NCBI GenBank assembly: GCA_036556825.1
Contig: DATBIR010000080.1
Location: 1-46,109, forward strand
Source: JAJKJG01 sp036556825
GTDB lineage: Bacteria; Pseudomonadota; Alphaproteobacteria; Rhizobiales; Beijerinckiaceae
Length of the DNA stretch: 46,109 nt
Direction of reading: 5' to 3'
The position numbers and the translations under genes are program-made. Below, one piece after another: positions 1-9,533 of the stretch (positions within the stretch are counted from its first letter, which is position 1; every line of letters begins with the position of its first letter). The notes beneath the pieces are model-generated. The model made no database searches, was not told the origin of the DNA, and saw nothing but the letters and a program-made list of their open reading frames with translations.

Positions 1-32
1 CGGTCGATGAGGGCCGCGTCCGACCGTGTTGA
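1..32 (+). CDS. Possible C-terminal end of RecF (partial)
   Basis: Reading from base 3, the window opens with codons for VDEGRVRPC and a TGA stop at 30-32. RecF proteins of this group often end in a short strand of the type F-x-V-x-x-G-R-V, and recF lies directly upstream of gyrB in many alphaproteobacteria. The call rests on nine residues plus the neighbouring gyrB, so it is weak. Bases 33-230, between this stop and gyrB, show no convincing gene. Confidence 0.3.
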   Translation, partial: VDEGRVRPC

Positions 33-230
33 CGGGTCGCGGGCCGCAACGGGATGGGTGCGGATCGGCAGCCCCGCAGGCCGCCCCTCGGCCCATGCTG
101 CGGCATTGGCGCAAGTCACTGGAAACGCATGAAAATTACCGCCATGGACAAGGTTATTTTTCGCAGCGTTCGGATGCGATCCGTGCTATAGCTAGCGCGC
201 CAAAAAACTCACCCCGAGGACAGGTCCTGA

Positions 231-2678
<2,448 letters not shown>

Positions 2679-2801
2679 CGCGGCGCCTGTCGCGTTCGGA
2701 AGCCCGGTGCGGTGCCGCTGCATCGCCCGTTGGCTGTACCCTCATGATTGGGCCTCGTGGGCCGAACGTCGCAGCCAGGCTCAGATCAAATCCCGCGCTA
2801 C

Positions 2802-2916
2802 TGTCGTCATTGCCGGGTTTGACCCGGCAATGCATTGCGACGCTCATCCCGCACGATGGTCACGCTTTTGAAGCGACGAGCTTGTGAATTGCCGGGGCAA
2901 GCCCGGCGACCACAAG
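2802..2916. repeat. Intergenic palindromic repeat (REP-like)
   Basis: A perfect hairpin has 11-bp arms CATTGCCGGGT (2808-2818) and ACCCGGCAATG (2822-2832) around a TTG loop. About 60 bp later comes a second, weaker hairpin with arms GCCGGG (2891-2896) and CCCGGC (2902-2907). This layout, with the core GTCATTGCCGGG-type sequence, matches a dispersed intergenic repeat I recall from Bradyrhizobium-like genomes. It may also help end gyrB transcription, but no T-tract follows. Confidence 0.65.
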
Positions 2917-2976
2917 GTAGCCTTCAAGTGACACGCCCCCTCCAGCGCGTGATTGGCTGAATCTAAGTCGACCACG

Positions 2977-3081
2977 CTCCAGAGCATGATCCGGCGAAGT
3001 GGGCACCGCTTTGCCGAAAAAGATCATGCGACACAAAGAGAAGGAGAGCGGGATCGATTCAATCCGAATTGATCACGCTCT
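2977..3081. repeat. Dispersed Hyphomicrobiales intergenic repeat, fullest copy
   Basis: The element begins with AGAGCATGATCCGGCGAAGT, followed by a conserved pyrimidine/purine block reading TTGCCGAAAAAGATCATGCG. It ends in an imperfect hairpin whose arms start AGAGCGGGATCGATT and finish AATTGATCACGCTCT. I recall this arrangement (agagcatgatc...gatcatgc..., then a GC-rich hairpin around a gattca core) as a high-copy intergenic family in this order. Shorter, more decayed relatives appear at 16941-16999 and around 17780-17945. Confidence 0.65.
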
Positions 3082-3327
3082 AACGCTGGCGCCCAAGGAC
3101 ACGGCTGCACGGGGTGGTGAGCGTGGCCGCCCTTGCTGCCGACAGGGGGCCGACTTTCGGGCTTGTTTTGGTGTCGCGAGCTTATGGCCTTACCCGGAGG
3201 CGCGGCCGCACGGGCCAAACGATCCCGGCATTCATCGATGCTCAACGAAGTTCTGCGATCATCGATGTGTCACATCCTGGCAAGTGGCTGCTCGTGCACG
3301 GCCACGACTTCATGACTTAGCGCCGAC

Positions 3328-4737
3328 ATGGTGAAGGCCCTTTCAAATTTATTCCGGGTTGACACGGCCAGCACGCCGTTGATGCGCGCGCAGCTGGCCG
3401 CCTTCACCAAGCAGGTTCCGCTCCTCTACTTTATCCTTTCCGTCAACGCGGCGGCGCTCGCCTTCACATTCGCGCATGTGGCGCCACCCTGGCTCGCCAT
3501 CGGCGTTCCCGCAGCTCTCATCTGTGTCTGCGTGATCCGTTTCGCGACCTGGATCCGCTCGAGACATAGACAGCTCTCAGACGCGGCCGTGCGCAAGCGA
3601 TTGCAGGCGACCGTGGTACTCGGCGCTGTCATCGGAGTGCTGTTTCTCAGCTGGGCGTTAGCTCTGTTCCCATATGGCAGCGAGCGCGGACAGGACCACG
3701 TCACCTTTTTTGTGGCGATCACGGTGATCAGCTGCATCTTCTGCCTCATGCATTTGCGACCGGCGGCGTTGCTGTTGACGTGCACGATTGTAATCCCATT
3801 CGTGCTCTTCTTGCTGTCGACGCGCGACGCCAATCTCGTTTCGATCGCCATTAATCTTGGTCTCGTCTCCGTCGCGATGGTTTACGTTCTTATGGTTGCG
3901 TCGCGCGACTTCGCCGAGCTGGTCCGCAGTCAGCTCGAAGCCAGGAGCCTGGCAGACAAGCTGGAGACCAAGGTCCGCGAACGCACACACGCGCTTGAAC
4001 TCGCGCTCGACGCTGCACAAGAGGCGAGCCGGGCCAAGAGCTTGTTCCTGGCCAGCATGAGCCATGAATTGCGCACGCCGCTGAACGCCGTGATCGGTTA
4101 CAGCGAGATCCTCGTCGAAGACGCGCAGCTGGACGGCCGCACCGACCAGCTCCCCGATATCCAGAAGATCAATGCCGCTGGCAAGCACCTCCTCGCGCTG
4201 ATCAACGATGTGCTCGACCTTTCCAAGATTGAGGCCGGCAGCATGCATATCGACCGCGCCACCATCGAGCTTGCGCCTTTCCTGCGGGAAATCGTTGATA
4301 CGTGCGGTCCGCTGGCCGCCAAGAACGGCAATACCGTCGAGATCGAGGTCTCTCCTGACGCCAGGACGATCGATGCGGACCCCACCAGACTGCGCCAGAG
4401 CCTGCTCAACCTCTTGAGCAACGCGTGCAAATTCACGCAGCAGGGGTCGATCCGCCTGTCCGCCGAGCGTGACCAGCAATGGCTCCGGCTTGCCGTGCGG
4501 GACAGCGGCATCGGCATCGCGCCGGACCATCTTGCAAAACTGTTTACCAACTTCACGCAGGCGAACAGCGAGGTCGGCGTGAAATACGGAGGCACTGGCC
4601 TTGGCCTCGCCCTCAGCCAAAAGCTCTGTCAGCTGATGGGCGGCCGCATTGTTGCCGAGAGCCGCGTTGGCGAAGGGTCTTGCTTCACGGTTTGCCTGCC
4701 GGTTAACCCGCCGTCTCTCGCCCGGCTAGCGGCTTGA
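3328..4737 (+). CDS. Membrane-bound sensor histidine kinase (orphan)
   Basis: This is a 469-residue inner-membrane histidine kinase. About six hydrophobic segments occupy residues 30-190 with almost no periplasmic loops. A coiled-coil linker (about 195-235) and a HisKA domain follow, with phospho-acceptor His246 in SMSHELRTPLNAVIGYSEI. The HATPase domain has the N box NLLSNACKFTQ, the G1 box DSGIGIAP and the G2 box GGTGLGLALS. There is no receiver domain, and the ORFs on either side are not response regulators, so the partner is elsewhere. The N-terminal membrane block (LLYFILSVNAAALAFTF, then APPWLAIGVPA) resembles the sensor block I recall in front of GGDEF-EAL proteins of this order. The signal it senses is unknown. 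Confidence 0.85.
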   Translation: MVKALSNLFRVDTASTPLMRAQLAAFTKQVPLLYFILSVNAAALAFTFAHVAPPWLAIGVPAALICVCVIRFATWIRSRHRQLSDAAVRKRLQATVVLGAVIGVLFLSWALALFPYGSERGQDHVTFFVAITVISCIFCLMHLRPAALLLTCTIVIPFVLFLLSTRDANLVSIAINLGLVSVAMVYVLMVASRDFAELVRSQLEARSLADKLETKVRERTHALELALDAAQEASRAKSLFLASMSHELRTPLNAVIGYSEILVEDAQLDGRTDQLPDIQKINAAGKHLLALINDVLDLSKIEAGSMHIDRATIELAPFLREIVDTCGPLAAKNGNTVEIEVSPDARTIDADPTRLRQSLLNLLSNACKFTQQGSIRLSAERDQQWLRLAVRDSGIGIAPDHLAKLFTNFTQANSEVGVKYGGTGLGLALSQKLCQLMGGRIVAESRVGEGSCFTVCLPVNPPSLARLAA

Positions 4738-4833
4738 GACGGGTGGCCAGCGAACCCTTCGGGCCGCGTGCGGGAACAGCGAGGCGACGCCGCAGTTTAG
4801 GAAGCGTATCGGCGTGGACGAAGGCATGGACGA

Positions 4834-5142
4834 ATGATGGGCGACGAGCACGAAAGAATCCGCAGGCGAGCCTATGAGCTTTGGGAGAGCAGCGGACGCT
4901 CAGGAGATCCGGAAGAGCACTGGTTCCGGGCAGAGCAGGAGCTGAAGCGGGACACGATGGCGGCCGGCGCGGCGACCGGTCAGGAAGGCTCCCCGGAGCG
5001 CTCGCCCGAGGCACGGAAATTCGCTGATCAGGTCGAAGTGGCCACCAAATCCCGGAACGCACGGTCGAAGCAAACCGGGCGAGCCGGAGCAACCGGGACG
5101 AAGAAAAAAGCCGCCCAGGCCCGCCGGGAGCCACGGACCTAG
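4834..5142 (+). CDS. DUF2934 family protein
   Basis: The first 40 residues carry the DUF2934 signature: IRRRAYELWESSGR, then a proline/acidic stretch and EEHWFRAEQEL. The remainder (about 42-102) is low-complexity and rich in Ala, Arg and Lys, ending in a strongly basic tail (KKKAAQARREPRT), so it may bind nucleic acid or be disordered. DUF2934 proteins are common in rhizobia and of unknown function. Two ATGs are adjacent at 4834 and 4837 and either could be used. The gene starts about 95 bp after the histidine kinase and could share its transcript. Confidence 0.75.
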   Translation: MMGDEHERIRRRAYELWESSGRSGDPEEHWFRAEQELKRDTMAAGAATGQEGSPERSPEARKFADQVEVATKSRNARSKQTGRAGATGTKKKAAQARREPRT

Positions 5143-5248
5143 CGTTGTTAGCGAGGCCGTGCCGCGGTTGATCCAGGCGGCCTTCGCCGAGAAATCACGC
5201 CCACCGGAGCGTCTTCGCGAGCATCGGCAGCCCGGAAAGCGCGGAAGC

Positions 5249-5258
5249 GGGGGGGGGG
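5249..5258 (+). repeat. Ten-base G homopolymer
   Basis: A run of ten G residues lies about 125 bp upstream of the glycosyltransferase start, in an otherwise featureless 239-bp gap (5143-5381). Homopolymers of this length are unusual and prone to slippage during replication and sequencing. Confidence 0.85.
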
Positions 5259-5381
5259 CGCGCTAACGCATTGTTTACCGCCAGACCACAGGAACGGCTG
5301 CCTTCGTGCCGCAGCGCTGTTAATGTGGCACGGCGCGTGCCAGACGGGCAGCACCGACAGGTTTGCTCCTACAGGACGCAC

Positions 5382-6293
5382 ATGAGCCATCCCCACGGGT
5401 CGAGCGAGACGGACACCACCGCCGTCATCATCGCGACGAGCGGCCGGCCCGCAATCGTCGGCGCGTTGGTCGGAATGCTCGCGCGCCAGACGCAGCCGCC
5501 GGACCACATTTTCGTTGTCGCCGCGAGGCCCGGCGACGTTTCGGGACTGGATGTCGGCTCGCGCCGGGTGACGGCCGTCGTCGGCCGCGCCGGCTCGTCA
5601 TCGCAACGCAACGACGGGCTGGACCTCGCCGGTTCGAAATATTCACAGATCGTGTTCTTCGACGACGACTTCATTCCGTCCCGTTACTGGATCGAGCGCC
5701 TGACGCGCCTGTTCCGGGCTCGGCCGGATATCAGCGGCGTGACCGGCACGCTGTTGCGCGACGGGGCGCCCACGGCGGGGATCGCCCTCGCCGAGGCGGA
5801 GGCTGTCGTCGAGACGCGTGATGCCGACCCGTCAACCGAGGAGCTTTTGCATGAACCCGTCGGCTGGGGCGGCAACACGGGCTGCAACATGGCGTTCCGA
5901 TATACGGCGATCCGCGGCCTGCGCTTCGACGAGCATCTTCCCGGTTACGCCTGGCTCGAGGACGCCGATTTCCGCGGGCAGGTCGTCAGGCACGGCCGTT
6001 TCGTTCGCGCCGATGCCCTGTGGGGCGTCCATCTCGGCCACAAGGCCGGGCGGTCGCGCGGCGTTCCCCTCGGCTACTCGCAGATCGCCAACTCGATCTA
6101 CCTCGCGCGCAAGGGCACGGTCCCCGCGCGCTATCTGGCGCAGCTCGCCGCCAGGAACGTGGTCAGCAACCTCGTGCACTCGGTCCTCCCCGAGCCGCTC
6201 ATCGACCACCGCGGCCGTCTCCTCGGAAACCTGATCGCGCTCGCGGACCTGTTCCTCGGCCGGATTTCGCCCGAGCGCATGTTAGGGCTTTGA
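5382..6293 (+). CDS. Family 2 glycosyltransferase
   Basis: This is a predicted cytoplasmic GT-A fold glycosyltransferase of 303 residues that uses a nucleotide sugar to extend a polysaccharide or glycolipid. It shows the N-terminal nucleotide-binding start TAVIIATSGRPAIVGALV, the substrate-binding SSSQRNDGLD, a metal-binding acidic run FFDDDFIPSRYW (DxD equivalent), GGNTGCNMAFR, and a catalytic-acid region YAWLEDADFRGQVVRHG. No membrane segment is evident. ATG 5382 fits the usual family start; an upstream in-frame TTG at 5271 would add 37 residues without similarity to the fold. The flippase begins 91 bp downstream on the same strand, so the two probably act on one exported glycan. The acceptor and sugar cannot be told. 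Confidence 0.85.
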   Translation: MSHPHGSSETDTTAVIIATSGRPAIVGALVGMLARQTQPPDHIFVVAARPGDVSGLDVGSRRVTAVVGRAGSSSQRNDGLDLAGSKYSQIVFFDDDFIPSRYWIERLTRLFRARPDISGVTGTLLRDGAPTAGIALAEAEAVVETRDADPSTEELLHEPVGWGGNTGCNMAFRYTAIRGLRFDEHLPGYAWLEDADFRGQVVRHGRFVRADALWGVHLGHKAGRSRGVPLGYSQIANSIYLARKGTVPARYLAQLAARNVVSNLVHSVLPEPLIDHRGRLLGNLIALADLFLGRISPERMLGL

Positions 6294-6384
6294 CAACGCT
6301 TGCCGCCCAGACTGCCTTCCGCTGCGTGCGACGCCGCTCGGCACGCGCCCGGATGACGTCCGTCCGGCCTGGTGAGCCCTCCCG

Positions 6385-7752
6385 ATGACTCCATTCGCCG
6401 CCGGCCTGAGCTCGCGCACCGCGGCCATCCGGGACCGGGCGCTTCGGCTCGTCACGCATGACAACCTGTTTGTCGTCGTCAAAAGCGCGACCCTTGTCTT
6501 TCTCATCCGCGTGGCCGGCGCCGGGCTGACTTACGCGTCGATGATCTGCCTCGCCCGATGGCTCGGCGCCTTCGACTTCGGCATCTACGCCTACGTCTCC
6601 GTCATCATCACCCTCGCCGGCCTCGCCCTGTCCGCCGGGTTCAATTCGTCGGCGTTGCGTTTCATCCCGCAATACGCGGCGCGGCAGAAATGGCGGCGGC
6701 TGAGCGGCTTCCTGGCGCGCAGCTACGCCATCGTGTTCGCCATCAGCCTCATCGGTGCGCTGCTTGGCGCCGGCCTCGTCGTCGCGTTGCGCGGCATGAT
6801 CGAGCCGTACTATTTCGCGCCTTTGCTCGTCGGCCTTCTATGCGTTCCCGTGTGGACGCTGCTCAGCCAGGGGGAGGTGACCGCCCGCGCCTTTGGCTGG
6901 ATGCATCTCGCCTATGTCCCTGGCTACATTGCCCGCCCCGTGCTGCTCATCCTGTTCGTCGGCGGGCTGCTCCTGGTGCGGCCGCCGGACGCGGTTGCCG
7001 CGCTATGGGGCTTCTTCGGCGCCTGCGCCGTCGCCGCGCTCGGCCAGGGAGTCGTTCTGCACCGGCGCATCCGCGAGCGGGTGACGGCGGCAAGCGCGCG
7101 CCATCATACGCAGCACTGGCTGTCCGTCTCGCTCGGCTTCCTGGTGATCGACGGCTTCCGCATGCTGCTCGACAACACCGATGTCCTGATGATCGGGCGG
7201 CTGCTCGATCCGCACAGCGTCGCCGTCTATTACGCCGCCATCCGCACCGGCGGCCTGGTCGCCTTCGTGTCGTTCTCGATGATCGCCCTGGCCGTGCCGA
7301 GATTCGCGCAGATCCACGCGACGGGCACGCGCGGCGAGCTGCAGAAATTCGTCACCGGCGTGATCCAGATGACGTTCTGGCCCTCGCTGCTCGCGGCCAT
7401 CGCGCTGGCGCTGCTCGGCCCTTTCGCGATGTCGCTGTTCGGCCCTGATTTCGAAGGCGGCTATCCGACCATGCTGGTCGTGCTCGCCGGCCTCGTGCTG
7501 CGCTCGGCCACCGCGCCTGCGGAGCACCTCCTCAACGTCACGGGCCATCATCGCGACACGATCCGCGTCTACGCGGTCGCCGCCCTCGCCAACGTCGTCC
7601 TGAACCTTCTGCTCATCCCGCGCTTCGGCATCATGGGCGCCGCCATCGCCACCTACACGGCCATGCTCAGCGGCAACGCGTGGCTGTATGTTCTGGTGCG
7701 CCGGCGCCTCGGCGTCAGCGCCTTCGTGTTCGCCGGCCGCGCCCGTGCGTAA
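6385..7752 (+). CDS. Polysaccharide flippase (Wzx/MOP superfamily)
   Basis: This 455-residue protein is almost entirely hydrophobic, with roughly 12-14 membrane helices, as in lipid-linked oligosaccharide exporters of the MOP superfamily. Typical features are the first helix beginning VVVKSATLVFLIRVAGAGLTY, ARWLGAFDFGIYAYV, the central DNTDVLMIGRLLDPHSVAVYYAA (the flippase hallmark 'D..MIG..l....vg.Y..a') and the late NLLLIPRFGIMGAAIAT. It would move an undecaprenyl-linked glycan across the inner membrane. No polymerase, co-polymerase or initiating sugar transferase is in the window, so the rest of the pathway is elsewhere. The gene ends only 24 bp from a convergent minus-strand gene. Confidence 0.88.
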   Translation: MTPFAAGLSSRTAAIRDRALRLVTHDNLFVVVKSATLVFLIRVAGAGLTYASMICLARWLGAFDFGIYAYVSVIITLAGLALSAGFNSSALRFIPQYAARQKWRRLSGFLARSYAIVFAISLIGALLGAGLVVALRGMIEPYYFAPLLVGLLCVPVWTLLSQGEVTARAFGWMHLAYVPGYIARPVLLILFVGGLLLVRPPDAVAALWGFFGACAVAALGQGVVLHRRIRERVTAASARHHTQHWLSVSLGFLVIDGFRMLLDNTDVLMIGRLLDPHSVAVYYAAIRTGGLVAFVSFSMIALAVPRFAQIHATGTRGELQKFVTGVIQMTFWPSLLAAIALALLGPFAMSLFGPDFEGGYPTMLVVLAGLVLRSATAPAEHLLNVTGHHRDTIRVYAVAALANVVLNLLLIPRFGIMGAAIATYTAMLSGNAWLYVLVRRRLGVSAFVFAGRARA

Positions 7753-7776
7753 GCGCGCGCCCTGATCGGCTCGCCG

Positions 7777-9399
7777 TCACGGGCTCGCCAGCGGGCACGA
7801 TGCCAGAAGGTGGAAGCGGTGGCTGCCGTCCTGCGCCTCGGTGGCGAACAGCGTTCCGCCCCAGCCCGGCACCTCGGTCGGGATGGTCTCGCCGGTGATG
7901 GCGATGGGCTCGCGTGCGATCCAGCGGCGCTCCAGCCGCTCATCGCGCACGAGGTAGATGCCGTCGCGCAGGAACGCGAATGTGCCGCCTGCCGCTTCGA
8001 CGAAGCGGATGGCGAGCGGCTCGCGGCCTTGCGGCGCCTCGAGCCGCACGATCTCCAGCCCGTCGGGCGCGCTGCCCTTCAGCTCGAACACGCCGCCGGA
8101 GGTCGAGACGAACGTGCGCCCGCTGCGCTTCACGCCCTGCACGACTCCGCGCACGCCGATCGTGGACCCCGCGACGGCATGCAGGCGCACGCCGTCGTAG
8201 GCGTAAACGCGGCCGGCCCAGTCGCGGAACAGCGCGACCCCGAACTGGTCGGCGTCGCCCAGGAATTCGGTCAGGCGCGTGCCCTGACCTTCGATGTCGA
8301 CGATCTCGCCGGCGCGCATCTCGCGCATCACGCCGTCGGCGGCATTGCAGAAGATCATGCGCTGGATCGCCGTGCTGATGCGCCGGCAGGTTCCGGCGCG
8401 CACGATCTCGGCATGGCCGGCGCGCGCGATCGGCCCATCTCCGAGCCCGACCAGCGTGCGCATGAATCCGCCGAGGCGCCCGTCGTCCTCGACGATGCGC
8501 ACGATGCGCGTGGCGCGCCACGCGCCATCCGCCTTTTCGACATGGACGGCGTGATCGTGTTGCTCGCCCTTCAGATAGAGCCAGCCTCCGTCGCGCGTCT
8601 CGTAAAGCTCATCCCACCCGTGGTGATCGTCGCCCGGCGTGAGGCGCACGACGTCGGCGACCTGTCCGTCGCGGTCGGCGAAGGCGAGGGTGCCGGCGTC
8701 GAGAAGGGCAACCACTCCGAGACGGGGAAGGTCCTCGGCCAGCGACGCTCCGCGTTGCGGCCGAAGCGGTTTCACCTCGCCGCTGCGACGCAAGAGGCTC
8801 GTGCGGGATTCGATCACGGGACCGCCGCGCTGCGAGGAGACCACGAACCCGTCCAGGATGCGGCTCCAGAACACCGCCTGAGGGAAGTCGAGCGCCTCCT
8901 GCAAGGTCGCCACGAGCGGCTCCGGCGCAGCTCCGTTGATCTGGGCGAACAGCCGGCTCTGCCAGTACTGCGACGAGCCGAGCAGGCCGATGCCGCCCGG
9001 CTCGCTCGTGTAGCGCCCGCCGACGATCAGCAGATTGCCGGCGTCATCCGCGGCGAAGCCGCCGCGGGGATCGGTGTTGAGAACAAAACCTGTGTCGTGC
9101 GGCCCGGTCAGCTCCCGCGCGCCGAGGCCCCACACGGGCGTGCGGCTTCCGCGGGCGCCGTTAGCCCCCGGCTCGGAAGCGCGTGCGTGAACGATCGGAT
9201 AAAGGGCCGATGCCGCGCCTTTGAGCTGGTCGGGGACAACATCGCTGCGCCGCCCCGCACCCTCGTGCCCGGGCGACACGACCGGGATCTCCTGCAGGCA
9301 GGATGCGGGTGCGGACGCGGGCACCGACCAACTGGCACCCGGAACACTCAGCCCGACGAGGACCAGGGCGCCCCGAACGACCTTAAGATTTGGTTTCAC
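7777..9399 (-). CDS. Secreted protein of unknown function, possible beta-propeller
   Basis: I do not recognise this 540-residue protein. It has an N-terminal signal-like segment (VRGALVLVGLSVPGASWSVPA) and a repeating beta-strand texture rather than helices: turns such as DDAGNLLIVGG, DGFVVSSQRGG, DAGTLAFADRDGQ, ETRDGGWLYLKGE and WAGRVYAYDGVRLHAV suggest repeated blades of a propeller. No catalytic motif is evident. The only candidate start is GTG at 9399; the first internal Met is far inside. It is convergent with the flippase, and 134 bp separate it from the upstream aas-like gene on the same strand, so it probably has its own promoter. A role at the cell surface is inference only. Confidence 0.65.
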   Translation of the reverse strand: MKPNLKVVRGALVLVGLSVPGASWSVPASAPASCLQEIPVVSPGHEGAGRRSDVVPDQLKGAASALYPIVHARASEPGANGARGSRTPVWGLGARELTGPHDTGFVLNTDPRGGFAADDAGNLLIVGGRYTSEPGGIGLLGSSQYWQSRLFAQINGAAPEPLVATLQEALDFPQAVFWSRILDGFVVSSQRGGPVIESRTSLLRRSGEVKPLRPQRGASLAEDLPRLGVVALLDAGTLAFADRDGQVADVVRLTPGDDHHGWDELYETRDGGWLYLKGEQHDHAVHVEKADGAWRATRIVRIVEDDGRLGGFMRTLVGLGDGPIARAGHAEIVRAGTCRRISTAIQRMIFCNAADGVMREMRAGEIVDIEGQGTRLTEFLGDADQFGVALFRDWAGRVYAYDGVRLHAVAGSTIGVRGVVQGVKRSGRTFVSTSGGVFELKGSAPDGLEIVRLEAPQGREPLAIRFVEAAGGTFAFLRDGIYLVRDERLERRWIAREPIAITGETIPTEVPGWGGTLFATEAQDGSHRFHLLASCPLASP

Positions 9400-9533
9400 T
9401 CATGCACGACGTCTTGTCCCGTCCTGACCAGGTTAGGGCGGCCGCGTGAACAAGGTGTTCATCGCGCCGTGGCGTCACACGGCAGGTCGGCTTGCGCAGC
9501 CGGAGCCTCGACTCATGGTGAACAGGTTGCTGC

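Larger units (their letters stand above)
2679..3327. other. 649-bp intergenic region holding repeats
   Basis: No gene is supported between gyrB and the histidine kinase. Short open frames here have no recognisable motif or good ribosome binding site. The content is a palindromic repeat at about 2802-2916, a second repeat element at about 2977-3081 preceded by a degenerate hairpin at 2946-2978, and about 245 bp (3082-3327) in which I see nothing. The upstream region of the histidine kinase, including its promoter, must lie in the last part. Confidence 0.7.
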
